A stretch of 64,000 bases of DNA from Candidatus Zhuqueibacterota bacterium (GCA_016934825.1 JAFGSB010000160.1:62001-126000), one strand, 5' to 3'. Positions 24,217 to 33,980 are shown, counted from the first letter of the stretch. Notes: generated from the letters alone by a model not told the origin. Program-made: numbers and translations.

Positions 24217-27200
24217 TTATTTCAGCAACAACATTTTTTGCGTACTGATATGCTTGTTATCCACTTCAAGTCTGTAGAAATACATTCCTGAACTGACGCG
24301 TTTTCCAAAATCATCGCAGCTATCCCAAATTGATTTATAGTAACCGGCGCTCATCGTTGTCGATACCAGAGTACGGACCTTTTGACCCAGGGTATTGAAA
24401 ACAACGACCTTGACTTCACCGGCTTTGGGCAGAGCAAATTCTATGGTTGTTGTCGGGTTGAACGGATTCGGATAGTTTTTGCTCAGGCTGAATTCCATCG
24501 GTAATGCGTTTTCATCGGCAATCCCATTGGTAATCGTCGGAACATTGACCCTATGATAGATATCAACAAGCATAGCGTCATTAATTTTCGGTTGTTCGGG
24601 ATTTTTAACAATCGCCCTTACTGTAAAATTGACAAGCATCGGATTGATATCTTTTGAACCGTTGTTACCGATAGAGGCGCAAACAAAATCATGGTTGTAT
24701 CCGTTTTGTTTCTCAAAGAAGAGTTTACTGCCCCTGTGCAGTTGATCTTCAAAAGAGACCAGTTCCCATTGTTTGGCGTTGATGAATATTTTGGTTGAAT
24801 AGGCCATCAATGCCGGGAAGTTTTCCGCTACAATACCATAAGTGGTATATTTGTCGGACTGTTTCAGCACAATCAGCTTGGCAAGAGTCTTTGCATCGTC
24901 TGCCGCAACCGGTCCCTTGTACAGGATACCTTCGCCGTTCGTGGAAGCATTTTCGGCGGCGTAGGCAATATCGCTGACCGTAATGACATCATCATTATCG
25001 ACGTCACAATAAACGTTCCAGTTCGTATCCGCTGAAGTCGACTCGAATGCAGATTCAAATACCTGATGGTCGGTGCCGTTAATTTGATTGTCCGGCAATG
25101 AAGTTGTTGCCGAATTGCCGTCGTGATCGTAACCGGCGCAGTCGCCTGCCAGCAGTTTGTCGGCATTGTAAAAGTTTACGGATGTTGTCGAATAAGCCTG
25201 TACGGTCTGGTTTGAAGCTTTTTGAATCGTCCATCCGGCTTTTTCGCACAAAACATCATATTTACCGACTGGTACCGATCTCAGGGTATATGTTCCGTTC
25301 GGACCCAATGTAACCTGAATACCATCGGTAGCGCTCGCGTCGTTGTTTGCTGAAAGAAAAGTAGCGTCGGTAATGTTGTCGTAAGATCCGGTCGGGCATA
25401 CCCATAATGTAACGACCTCGCCGGAATCAGTTCTGGCCTGAACATCGACCAAACCGCTGATTTTGCCTCTTGGCGCAAGGCTGACAACTGCGGCGGACGG
25501 AGGAACATTTGTTCCGAATTGGGTAAAATTAACGTCCAGCATGTGAGATATCCTGCTGCCGGTGTTGTTGATCGTCAGGTTTGAATTTTCCATCACATCG
25601 CCGGAGGCATCCGTTTTGGCAACAATCTGGAATGTCGCTACAGCCGTATTAGCCAGATTCTTTGTGGTTGTAAAGTTGGTATAATGACTGGCAAAGTCCA
25701 GTTGATTATCAGTACCGACAACCGTCGCCACATTTTTGGTAACGGAACCGTTAAATGTTGTTGTAACCGGGGTAAAGGCTTGTACTCCCGCCGTTGAACC
25801 GTTTTGGTCCACGATATTAAAATATTCAGCGGGTACATTCACATAAACCTCGATCCACATCGGGTCATTGGTTGCCGTATTGTCGGTCGCGTATACCGTT
25901 ACTGTTAAAGTATCGCCCTTTTCCATCATCGCCCTGGTCGGCTCCAGTCTATAGTTATACTGGCCGTTTTTGTCGGTTGCACCGGAAAAGTATAGCTGAC
26001 CGTCGGCTTTGATAATGGTCTGATTGGTTAAATCCGTCCAGTCATTGTCACTGTCATAATCATACAAATAATAGATATCATATGTGCCACTTGGTGCGGA
26101 ACCGGCATCGCTAATATCATCAGTAATCACAGAGACATCAACCAGATATTTTCCGTCAGCATATGTCGGAGCGCTTGCATACGCAATTGGAGAAGTTCCG
26201 TCATCAGATGTGGTCAACCAGTAACACGCATTGGTCAACTCGTCATATTCAACGGCGCCGGAGACATCGGCATCCAGATTTGTTCCAGCAGTTACCATAA
26301 ATGCGCCGACCGTTAAATTTGCCGGAGTTCCGTCTATATCAAAAGCGTCCCAGGTTAACAGATAGGTGTCGCCCAGTCCGAGACTGAGGACTTCGCCTTC
26401 AACCGGGGTTAACGGCAGAAAATAGGAACCATGAGAAATTTGTACGGTCCTTTGACCCGCGCTTCCCATATTTCCGTTACTATTCAGGGTAACAACCGCG
26501 GCATCGCCGTCGCTTGTCACAATGGCGTATAAATAATAGGCTACCCCGGCCGCAAGACCGGAATTTCTCACATCCCACATATAGCGGTTCGCCTGTTTGG
26601 TATCCGACGTATCGACGATTGTGGCAATATGAACCGTATGTGTCGGATCTGCAATAGCATCAAGTGGAAGCAATGTGGTATCAACGGACGAAGGCGTCAG
26701 ACTCCCGCCTGCTGCCGCGTATCCAAGATCGCTGCAGTACAGGTTGATGATCATGTTGCCGTCCAGTTCGTTATCCATATCGACCAATCGGCCCCAGTTG
26801 ATGGTAACATACTGAGTAGTCGCCGTATTAATAATAATGTTGCCGTTATAATACTGATCGTCAAACACAAAATAGGGGAATGTTTTGATATCAAGCTGAA
26901 AATTTGCAGCGCCGGTATTGTTTTTAACGCGCTGCAGCGCCTGATGTCTGCCGTCGTTGGCTACAACCCAAACCTGGTACGAACCAACCGCGTCAAAATC
27001 AGAGTCACTTCTAATAGCTTCATAGTTGTAAAATGAATACGGTAAAAACGCTGTTTGTGCCGAGGTTGTAATCGCGGTCGCGCCGCCAAGCCCTGTGATA
27101 ACGATATTCGGAGATGTACCTGATGTTTTAATACTGTCCGCTGTAATAGTAACGGTAGTCGGCGCGCGGAAAATCTGAAAAGTGGCTTCATCGTCATAAT

Positions 27201-28422
27201 CGCGAACAGAGACAAAAAAGTCGATGTCATCTATGCTGGTGGAACCAATTGCGCCGTCGGCACCAAGACCGCCGCTGACATCCAGGGTTACCGAAGAGAC
27301 ATTGTCGTCGCCGATCGGTTCAACCAGACCGTCGTCGTCATAATCGACGCCGATCGCGTCATTGTCCGTGTCCGTAAAAGTCGGGTAGTGAAAAATATGG
27401 ACCGCGTCGCTCATTCCAACAACCCAATCCGCCGTCAGGTTTGTTGTGAGGTAAAAATACCAATCACCTTCTTCCAGCAGGCTTGAATTTAAATTTTCGG
27501 CGGACATGGTGCCGTCTTCATTGTCCGTTATCTGCACCGCACTGGTTACATTATAAGCTTTTTGAACTCCGGCTGTTGCCGCGCTGATCTTTTTAATGGT
27601 ATCCAGTTTGGACGCCCAGAGCGTAAAGGTGATTTCGTCCGTCGCATCGTCATTGTCAAGGGTAATGGATTCGAAATCCGCGTCCGTTCCGTTGACAACG
27701 TTTTCATTATTAACATCATCGTCCTGGTCGGTAACCCAATCCGGTAGGGCGGCGGTAATTGCAGCGGCAGCTCCGTTCGGCCATTTATCACCGTCGGTAT
27801 CGGTTGTGTCGTTACCGCCGGAATAATTGGCGGCAAATGTAACCAGATTCAATGTTTCTTTTAAAGTAACCCGCGCTCTTGCCGTGTTTGTGGTTTCGTG
27901 TGACTGCTCCTGGGTTATCACATATGAAACGGTATCGCCATCCGAAAAGGAAGGTGACGTAATAACCGGAAACATAACGGTTATAATATCACCAGCTACG
28001 ACTGCTCCCGTTACGCCAAAACTAAGCAAGATTTGTGACGCATTGGTGGAAGCTCCTACTACCGTAACGGCGCCGATATCATTTGTCGCGGCCCAGGAAA
28101 CCGATACACCATCGTTATAATTGGCATCCGGGTCGTCCGCATTCGGATTGGCAAGACTTATTCCGGTTGGCATGGTGATTTTAATATCATCATCTGCTAC
28201 CCAGACACCCCCGCCATCCAAAGTTATAACAAGTGTTTGTAAAAAGTGATGATCCCCGTCAAAATCATTGACCGACGCACCGATCGGTAATGAATCAACC
28301 GGCGCCGTCACACTCAAACCAAACGCGGTTTGAGAAAAGGCGAACAAGATCGCCATAACCAAAAACGTATTACCAAGATATTTTGATAAACGTTTAGTTT
28401 TTACAGCTGTTAAACATTTCAT
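24217..28422 (-). CDS. Giant exported protein with dockerin-like repeat and C-terminal sorting domain
   Basis: This protein of about 1401 residues has a signal peptide (KYLGNTFLVMAILFAFSQTAFG) and a very Asp/Thr-rich, beta-strand-rich body of repeated Ig-like units. A carboxypeptidase-regulatory-like unit lies around 1030-1085 (GLVDVQARTDSGEV, GTYTLRSVPVGKYDV). A dockerin-like pair spans about 1090-1160: a degenerate loop with DNQINGTDHQVF and a canonical calcium loop DVDNDDVITVSD. The C-terminus has NYPNPFNPTTTIEFALP, FNTLGQKVRTLV and SSGMYFYRLEV, the sorting domain of the FCB group. The start at 28422 is fixed by GGAGGTG six bases upstream. It is transcribed separately from the downstream cohesin-like gene, with a terminator between. 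It is probably surface-displayed or secreted; enzymatic activity is not evident. Confidence 0.85.
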   Translation of the reverse strand: MKCLTAVKTKRLSKYLGNTFLVMAILFAFSQTAFGLSVTAPVDSLPIGASVNDFDGDHHFLQTLVITLDGGGVWVADDDIKITMPTGISLANPNADDPDANYNDGVSVSWAATNDIGAVTVVGASTNASQILLSFGVTGAVVAGDIITVMFPVITSPSFSDGDTVSYVITQEQSHETTNTARARVTLKETLNLVTFAANYSGGNDTTDTDGDKWPNGAAAAITAALPDWVTDQDDDVNNENVVNGTDADFESITLDNDDATDEITFTLWASKLDTIKKISAATAGVQKAYNVTSAVQITDNEDGTMSAENLNSSLLEEGDWYFYLTTNLTADWVVGMSDAVHIFHYPTFTDTDNDAIGVDYDDDGLVEPIGDDNVSSVTLDVSGGLGADGAIGSTSIDDIDFFVSVRDYDDEATFQIFRAPTTVTITADSIKTSGTSPNIVITGLGGATAITTSAQTAFLPYSFYNYEAIRSDSDFDAVGSYQVWVVANDGRHQALQRVKNNTGAANFQLDIKTFPYFVFDDQYYNGNIIINTATTQYVTINWGRLVDMDNELDGNMIINLYCSDLGYAAAGGSLTPSSVDTTLLPLDAIADPTHTVHIATIVDTSDTKQANRYMWDVRNSGLAAGVAYYLYAIVTSDGDAAVVTLNSNGNMGSAGQRTVQISHGSYFLPLTPVEGEVLSLGLGDTYLLTWDAFDIDGTPANLTVGAFMVTAGTNLDADVSGAVEYDELTNACYWLTTSDDGTSPIAYASAPTYADGKYLVDVSVITDDISDAGSAPSGTYDIYYLYDYDSDNDWTDLTNQTIIKADGQLYFSGATDKNGQYNYRLEPTRAMMEKGDTLTVTVYATDNTATNDPMWIEVYVNVPAEYFNIVDQNGSTAGVQAFTPVTTTFNGSVTKNVATVVGTDNQLDFASHYTNFTTTKNLANTAVATFQIVAKTDASGDVMENSNLTINNTGSRISHMLDVNFTQFGTNVPPSAAVVSLAPRGKISGLVDVQARTDSGEVVTLWVCPTGSYDNITDATFLSANNDASATDGIQVTLGPNGTYTLRSVPVGKYDVLCEKAGWTIQKASNQTVQAYSTTSVNFYNADKLLAGDCAGYDHDGNSATTSLPDNQINGTDHQVFESAFESTSADTNWNVYCDVDNDDVITVSDIAYAAENASTNGEGILYKGPVAADDAKTLAKLIVLKQSDKYTTYGIVAENFPALMAYSTKIFINAKQWELVSFEDQLHRGSKLFFEKQNGYNHDFVCASIGNNGSKDINPMLVNFTVRAIVKNPEQPKINDAMLVDIYHRVNVPTITNGIADENALPMEFSLSKNYPNPFNPTTTIEFALPKAGEVKVVVFNTLGQKVRTLVSTTMSAGYYKSIWDSCDDFGKRVSSGMYFYRLEVDNKHISTQKMLLLK

Positions 28423-28447
28423 GTTAACACCTCCATGTGCAAAAAAG

Positions 28448-28476
28448 TATTTATGAATTAGTAAACTTTGCGTCAA
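28448..28476 (-). promoter_or_regulatory. Candidate promoter for the dockerin-bearing giant gene
   Basis: On the minus strand TTGACG (28476-28471), a 17-base spacer and TAAATA (28453-28448) lie just before the GGAGGTG ribosome binding site, implying a very short leader. The rest of the 28423-29054 gap is extremely AT-rich. It holds a second TTGACA (28585-28580) without a good -10 and no convincing gene. Confidence 0.35.
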
Positions 28477-29054
28477 ATCCGTTTGTCGCATTTAAAATTT
28501 CAGGACCGAATCGGATTCCCCTAATTAAAGAAATTTTAAAATTCTCGTCATAAGCCTCTCCTCATGTTTTGGTTTTAAATGTCAAGTTTATATTTTAAAA
28601 ATTTTTATATCAATAACATTATCCTTTATCGACAAAATCGAAAGAAACTTGAATTTTTTTTAATTTTATGACAAACTGCCTTCCTGCAGGTTAATTTTTT
28701 TGTATGATTTTTGTTTGATACTATTTGACAGCATGTTACCGGCAAAGTCTATGCCATGTTGATTTTTTATTATTGTATCATCAGTGACATAGATAGAACA
28801 TCCATATGTAACACATTGAAATCCCCATAATACTACATATAGATAAATCAAACGTTTATACTACTACATTTGGAAATAATAATCGAAAAAGGAGAGAAAA
28901 AACGAATTTAAAAAATTTTGTATTTGTCGTAATTTTTAAACGGTAAAGATACTTTTGGGTAAAATGTGAACTTTTTTTCCCCTGAAAACATTATATATTT
29001 TCTCTTTCAATTTTTTTCTTTTTTTAATTTTACCCCGGAAGTATTAAAATTTAC

Positions 29055-30059
29055 TTATTCATGGAATTTAGAGTATGTATCGACATAGTTTTGAAATAAA
29101 TTATTTAAATCGATGTTGCGGGAATCCCCCCGATGGACAATTAGCCGGTAGCATAAAATGAGCGGTTTTTCTCTGTTCAAAAGTACGGGCGTTCTGCCGG
29201 GGAATACCGGATTCTGCATACTGTCTTTCTGACGTAAAATCCAGCGTTGCGGGAACAACGGATTTTCAGAGTTGCAAAAAATAGTAATACCGGATATTGA
29301 TTTTTCCGAGAAAGAACCTGAAAAATCGAGCCACGGACCGGCACTTACGGATATATTCTCTGGAGTCACGGGACCTTCCCTGCCGGTGAATTGTATATCA
29401 CCGGGTAACCGGAATCTGGCTGAAAACCCGCCGTAACCTTTTTCATCATCCGATCCGCCGATAGATATTTTTTGTTCCAGTGCGTACAGGTTCGTTTGTA
29501 AATCAATGATGCGACAATCTTTATTTTCAGGATAGACGCTCAGATAAAGTATTTCCTTTACCAGCGGCTTTTCATTCCCCAGGGAATCGGTCCACAACGG
29601 TGATTTCCAGAACACTTTAACCTTTAATGTTTTGATTTTCGCTGTGGAGTCAATCAGAGAGGATTCGACTATATCCAGGCGGAAATCTTTTAAACTCCAG
29701 GAATCGCCGATCAATTTGTCATCCGCCAGCACCTGGTGCCAGGCCCAGAATAAACCCCTGTGATGCGGATGATCCTGAGGGAAATCTTCCGTTAATATTT
29801 CACCGTCCAAACCGTACAGTGGGTGAATATAATGGCAACGTGTATATGCTCCATTCAAAGATTTGGGCTTTACTTGATAGAAAAGGATTCTTTTGCCGTT
29901 TTCAAGAAACGTATAACCGTTTTCTTCCTTTTCGACTTTAATGCCTGTAAAGGTATCGCCGTTATATGAATGAATATCTTTAGCGGATGTTGCCCCAAAT
30001 AAAATAAATAGTAACAGATAAAAAATTTTTCGGACAAGAAAATTTGTTTTATATTTCAT
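29055..30059 (-). CDS. Secreted PmoA-like (DUF6807) protein
   Basis: This 334-residue protein has a signal peptide (IFYLLLFILFGATSA) and the core of the PmoA/DUF6807 family. The conserved HPHHRGLFWAWHQV motif (about 95-108), IHPLYGLDGEILTEDFPQD just before it, and GYGGFSARFRLP are visible. These proteins are common in Planctomycetes and FCB bacteria that degrade complex glycans. Despite the PmoA name they are not shown to be methane monooxygenase subunits, and their activity is not established. The fold is thought to resemble galactose-mutarotase/beta-sandwich proteins. The gene is 70 bases downstream of the lytic transglycosylase gene on the same strand. A role in carbohydrate handling is inferred only. 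Confidence 0.8.
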   Translation of the reverse strand: MKYKTNFLVRKIFYLLLFILFGATSAKDIHSYNGDTFTGIKVEKEENGYTFLENGKRILFYQVKPKSLNGAYTRCHYIHPLYGLDGEILTEDFPQDHPHHRGLFWAWHQVLADDKLIGDSWSLKDFRLDIVESSLIDSTAKIKTLKVKVFWKSPLWTDSLGNEKPLVKEILYLSVYPENKDCRIIDLQTNLYALEQKISIGGSDDEKGYGGFSARFRLPGDIQFTGREGPVTPENISVSAGPWLDFSGSFSEKSISGITIFCNSENPLFPQRWILRQKDSMQNPVFPGRTPVLLNREKPLILCYRLIVHRGDSRNIDLNNLFQNYVDTYSKFHE

Positions 30060-30129
30060 AATATTTACCGTCAGGGTTATTGAGATTTGGGTTTGTGCGG
30101 TTTCAGTAACGGAATGATTGAAACACCGG

Positions 30130-30831
30130 TCATAAAATCAGTTCCTGGTATTCTTTATATAATCTTTGAATTGCCTGCACAATTTCACCGCCTTCTTTTG
30201 ATAATATCCCGGAGGCTTTATCATTTTTAAGCCATAATGCGCCGCGGCGCTGGCCGTCAGTAAATGCCGCAAGACCGCCTTCCACATCATATAATTCAAT
30301 TAATGCGGATAGAAACCGGGAACCTATTCTGATATTATATATCGGGTTGAATAATACATCCTGCGCCGTACTCCAGTTTATATTTTCCTGCGAAGCGACA
30401 AACATGGCCGTGACGGGCATGATCTGCATCAGGCCCAGCGCGCCGCTGTCCGATGTGTGTTCGGGATCCCATGTTCCGCCTGTTTCGTAGGTTATGGTAG
30501 CGCAGATCAACTCAACATTTAAATTACTGTATTTAATTGCCATATTATAGATTTCTTCAGCAATTTCATACTTTTTATGTCGTGGCATTTTTACATTGTA
30601 TAAATCAATAATCGATATGGCTTTTTTAATGTTATATTGACGAACGCTGTCAATATTTAACGCGGTTCTCATTTCAATTATCAGATTCTGCAATTCGGCA
30701 ATTTTAACCTGGTTTTTTTTATTAAATATATATTTTATACCTGCCGTACAAATTATCAGTAATAAAATTATTAATAACAGTTTTAAAATTAAAGTTACAA
30801 CGGCACTTGAATTTTTTATTTGATTTTCCAT
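30130..30831 (-). CDS. Membrane-anchored lytic transglycosylase (SLT domain)
   Basis: This 233-residue protein has one N-terminal membrane segment (about 12-33), a short helical linker, and a Slt70-like catalytic domain. The catalytic Glu is in ATITYETGG (E116), and the GALGLMQIMPVTA segment plus the NIRIGSRFLSALIE motif complete the family signature. Such enzymes cleave peptidoglycan between MurNAc and GlcNAc to form anhydro-MurNAc, here probably from the inner-membrane side in the periplasm. A plausible AAGG site precedes the start at 30831. The late segment AAFTDGQRRGALWL is slightly unusual in place of the common AYNAG motif. Confidence 0.88.
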   Translation of the reverse strand: MENQIKNSSAVVTLILKLLLIILLLIICTAGIKYIFNKKNQVKIAELQNLIIEMRTALNIDSVRQYNIKKAISIIDLYNVKMPRHKKYEIAEEIYNMAIKYSNLNVELICATITYETGGTWDPEHTSDSGALGLMQIMPVTAMFVASQENINWSTAQDVLFNPIYNIRIGSRFLSALIELYDVEGGLAAFTDGQRRGALWLKNDKASGILSKEGGEIVQAIQRLYKEYQELIL

Positions 30832-31085
30832 TTTAAATTACCTTTATTTCAGTTCACGTTTTGATCTGTTTAGGAAAGCACGGTAATTGAAGGAAAAATA
30901 AAGAACGTTGGTAATTAAAGACCTGTCGATTATATTATGATGTAAAATAATAACTGCTCCTGAAACCATCCCCGATTAAAGCAGGGGAATGAAAAAAGTA
31001 TGTATAAAGATATAATTTACAAAAAAATTTACTAAATTATTCATGTCATGTCAACTTGTTTTAAATTAGTGGTTCATTTTTTATT

Positions 31086-32195
31086 ATGATCATTTTTATC
31101 GGCGTCCTCTTTTCGGTTGTCTATTTGGTTGTCCCGGTATTGTTAATGTTGGGACTGATTGTACAATCCAATCCTCAAAAAACAGGGATTGAATCAACGC
31201 CGGCTATTACAATTATTGTAATAGCCCGCGATGAAGAAAAAAATATTGCGGATTGTATGAACGCGTTGCTTAATCAGGATTTTCCGAAACAGAAAATCCA
31301 AATATTGATTATCGATGACGATTCCCGCGATAACACATATAATATTGCTTCAAGTATCGCGTCTGAAAATCCATTGGTCAGGGTCATAAAGAATACCCGT
31401 TCCACAAACTGGAAGAGCCGCAAAAAAGAAGCCCTGCACCAGGCCCTGCACCAGGCTGCGGGAGAATTCCTGTTTTTAACGGACGCGGACTGCCGGCCGG
31501 GCAAATCGTGGATTAAGGATACGCTGGCCGAATTCGATAACACCACCGGACTGGTTGCGGGCTTTTCACCGCAGCAATCGACAGGGTCATCCATCTGGAA
31601 CGGGTTCCTGTTTGCGGATAGTTTGTCGGCCGCCTTTGCTTCTGCAGCGACCATCGGATTAAAGCGCGGCGTGACCTGTACTGGACGCAATCTTGCAATC
31701 CGGACTCAGGCAGTCAAAGATATCGGCGGTTACCAATATTTACCCGATTCCGTTTCGGGAGACGACGATTTTATTTTGTTTCAAATCACCCGGCATCCGA
31801 ACTGGAACGTCCGATATTCATTTCATAAAAGCACTCACGTCCCGGCTTTCGGCCCGGAAAATTTCAGCGAATTCCTCAGGCAAAAAAAACGGCATATTTC
31901 CGCCGGCAGATATTTCGATCCCGGACGGCAGGCCGGTTACGGCATCTACCATCTCACAAATTTCGGATTATGGTTTGCCGCACTAATGAGCTTTTGGACA
32001 AATCACTTTTTAATTGTCCCTCTGCTGTTCAAAATTTTAGTGGATTGGATCGGTCTCAGGCTGTTCACAAAAAAATTATCGCTTGGAATGGATATAATTC
32101 ATTTTCTGATCTGGGAATTTTTATTTCCGGTTTATCATATTTTGGCCGCTCCCGGAGCCATGCGGGGCAAAATAAGCTGGAAAGAAGACCGGTAA
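31086..32195 (+). CDS. Membrane-associated family 2 glycosyltransferase (paralogue A)
   Basis: This 369-residue protein opens with a hydrophobic helix and continues with a GT-A catalytic domain. It has IIVIARDEEKNI (nucleotide binding), IIDDDSRDNT, the DXD-type LTDADCRPGKSW (about 129), GDDDFIL and a basic RQKKRHIS acceptor-region motif that lacks the Trp of its paralogues. C-terminal hydrophobic helices end in ISWKEDR. Such proteins transfer sugars from nucleotide or lipid donors to membrane-embedded acceptors. It is the first gene of a dense plus-strand cluster; the methyltransferase gene starts one base after its stop. Donor and acceptor are unknown. Confidence 0.9.
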   Translation: MIIFIGVLFSVVYLVVPVLLMLGLIVQSNPQKTGIESTPAITIIVIARDEEKNIADCMNALLNQDFPKQKIQILIIDDDSRDNTYNIASSIASENPLVRVIKNTRSTNWKSRKKEALHQALHQAAGEFLFLTDADCRPGKSWIKDTLAEFDNTTGLVAGFSPQQSTGSSIWNGFLFADSLSAAFASAATIGLKRGVTCTGRNLAIRTQAVKDIGGYQYLPDSVSGDDDFILFQITRHPNWNVRYSFHKSTHVPAFGPENFSEFLRQKKRHISAGRYFDPGRQAGYGIYHLTNFGLWFAALMSFWTNHFLIVPLLFKILVDWIGLRLFTKKLSLGMDIIHFLIWEFLFPVYHILAAPGAMRGKISWKEDR

Positions 32196-32196
32196 T

Positions 32197-32997
32197 ATGA
32201 TAAAAAATCCCAACAGAGCGTTATGGAACAATTACGATGAAAGCGCCGTTATCCGCGGAAGACTGGTGGCGCAAATTCTGTCTGCGCACCAGAATCTGCG
32301 GTCGGCGCGAATACTGGACATCGGCTGCGGTACGGGCGGTGCGGCCGTCGCGCTGGCCCGGGCCGGGGCGCGCGTTAAAGCCATTGATCCCGATCCGGAT
32401 AAAATACGACAGGCCAGACAGCTCGCACAGGTGTATGATAATATCGAATTCCGCCAGGGAGATATATCAAACGAGACCGGTCCCTGTAACGACGGCATCA
32501 TTCTCAATGACGTACTGGAACATGTGGATGACCCGGACACCACGCTGGGCTTTTGCGGGAACAACCTGAAAAAAGACGGCCTGCTTTACATCGCCACACC
32601 CAATAAATACGCTCCGCTCAATATTTTGTGCGATCCCCATTACAGTTTGCCGTTTGTGGCTTTGCTGTCACGGAAAAAAGTTAAAAGAATTGTCGTCGGA
32701 CTTTTAAAATGGCAAAAGGGACAAAAGCGTGATTTCCCTCAATTGTTATCATTTAGACAAATAGAAAAACTTTTAGAGCAAAATAATTTTGACTGGGACC
32801 TGGTCAATACCACGGCGGCCTCGATGGCTTTCAGGGAACCTGAAATGCTGTGGAGCAGGCAGTCGCATTTATTTCTGATCAAAACAATTAAAATGTTTAA
32901 ACTGGGAAAAATATTTCTTAAATTAATAAATAACAGAAAAGGCTTTTTCAATAAATACATCAATCCATCCTGGTTTATTCTGGCGAAAAGGATATGA
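32197..32997 (+). CDS. Class I SAM-dependent methyltransferase
   Basis: This 266-residue protein has the class I SAM-binding motif ILDIGCGTGG (39-48), an acidic second motif near AIDPDPDK and the UbiE/Coq5-like motif LNDVLEHVDDPDT. It is of the general small-molecule Methyltransf_11/25 type. Its start lies one base after the glycosyltransferase stop, and its own stop overlaps the next start by four bases (ATGA). It is therefore likely translated with its neighbours and probably methylates a sugar or lipid intermediate made by them. The substrate is inferred from context only. Confidence 0.88.
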   Translation: MIKNPNRALWNNYDESAVIRGRLVAQILSAHQNLRSARILDIGCGTGGAAVALARAGARVKAIDPDPDKIRQARQLAQVYDNIEFRQGDISNETGPCNDGIILNDVLEHVDDPDTTLGFCGNNLKKDGLLYIATPNKYAPLNILCDPHYSLPFVALLSRKKVKRIVVGLLKWQKGQKRDFPQLLSFRQIEKLLEQNNFDWDLVNTTAASMAFREPEMLWSRQSHLFLIKTIKMFKLGKIFLKLINNRKGFFNKYINPSWFILAKRI

Positions 32998-33971
32998 ACG
33001 GAAAATTGCTGAAAATTAAATCCGCGGCGCTGAATCATAAAAAATCGTTGTTATTTGGCATAAAGATATTCATTGCGATTATCATATTGTATTTATTGAT
33101 ACACAGGATCAGTATTGAACAGATTTTACAGGCGTTTCGTCTGGCGCAAATAAAATTTATTGTTTTTTCATTTTTATTATTATTTGTCAATGTGTTCCTT
33201 CAATTTAAAAAATGGAAGCTGCTTGTGGGTCTTGTCAAGCCGGATGTTCGAAATTATGAAATCCTGTCCTCCTTATTGGCCGGATTGACTTTGGGGTTGA
33301 TAACCCCGGGCCGGGTCGGCGAGTTTGGCCGGGCGTTGTTTATTAAAGAATGTAAATGGACATCCCTGGTGGGTCTTGTGATGGTTGATAAAATATTTGC
33401 GCTGGTTGTTATTTACCTGTTCGGCCTGTTTGGGTTTTTTTATTTTATGCAGTTAAAATTTAATCTTCTGATATGGCTGCCGCTCAAGATCATTCTTTTT
33501 CTGGTTTTGATTGTTTTCCTGTTTTTTATTTTGCATCCGCAAAAGTCAAAAATGATGTTGATCCGGTTTTTCCCCTTTTTGCAAAAGAAAAATAAAATAA
33601 ATCAGGTGATTTCCTCTCTGGATGGATTTCATAAAAAGGATGCACGTAAACTTTTATCGCTGGCCCTGCTGCATGTTATGGTGTATGTTTTTCAATTTTA
33701 CCTGTTGATCCGCGCTTTTACAACCATTCAATTATACCGGGGACTGCTGGCTATCGGTTCGACCATTATGGCCAAAACCCTGCTTCCGATATCCTTTGGC
33801 GATCTGGGTATCCGGGAAAGTGCGGCCGTTTTTTTCTTTGGTCAGTTCAATGTGTCCCAGGCCGCCGCCTTTAACGCTTCATTTTTGCTTTTTTTGATCA
33901 ATGTTTTTATACCCGGTCTGGCGGGGCTGGTATTGCTGATGGTAAACCGGCTTTATGATAATAATAAATAG
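32994..33971 (+). CDS. LPG synthase/AglD-type flippase-like membrane protein (UPF0104)
   Basis: This 325-residue integral membrane protein has about seven or eight hydrophobic helices and the conserved UPF0104 pattern: FKKWKLLVG, GLITPGRVGEFGRAL, MVDKIFALVV and LLPISFGDLGIRESA. This domain (lysylphosphatidylglycerol synthase transmembrane region) occurs without the MprF synthase domain beside many glycosyltransferases and is often proposed to move lipid-linked intermediates across the membrane. A ribosome binding site AAAAGGAT lies directly before the overlapping ATG. In this cluster it is the best candidate for the translocation step; that role is inferred. Confidence 0.85.
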   Translation: MNGKLLKIKSAALNHKKSLLFGIKIFIAIIILYLLIHRISIEQILQAFRLAQIKFIVFSFLLLFVNVFLQFKKWKLLVGLVKPDVRNYEILSSLLAGLTLGLITPGRVGEFGRALFIKECKWTSLVGLVMVDKIFALVVIYLFGLFGFFYFMQLKFNLLIWLPLKIILFLVLIVFLFFILHPQKSKMMLIRFFPFLQKKNKINQVISSLDGFHKKDARKLLSLALLHVMVYVFQFYLLIRAFTTIQLYRGLLAIGSTIMAKTLLPISFGDLGIRESAAVFFFGQFNVSQAAAFNASFLLFLINVFIPGLAGLVLLMVNRLYDNNK

Positions 33972-33980
33972 AATTTGTTT

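Noticed and set aside
26629-27036. Long plus-strand frames opposite the dockerin-bearing giant gene
   Set aside because: They mirror the Asp-rich codon bias of the minus-strand gene and have no initiation signals.
28666-28851. 61-residue minus-strand open frame in the gap upstream of the dockerin-bearing gene
   Set aside because: Very AT-rich, with no ribosome binding site and no recognisable domain; it looks like chance.
30967-30991. Short palindrome CATCCCC...GGGGAATG before the GT2 cluster
   Set aside because: Only four G-C pairs form the core and there is no repeat elsewhere in the window, so it is not strong enough to call a regulatory or repeat element.
31431-31454. Perfect 12-base tandem duplication GCCCTGCACCAG inside GT2 paralogue A, giving ALHQALHQ
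   Set aside because: The region from the KK pair to the GE/GD pair has the same length (15 residues) in all five paralogues, so this is not an insertion and looks like coincidental similarity of neighbouring codons.
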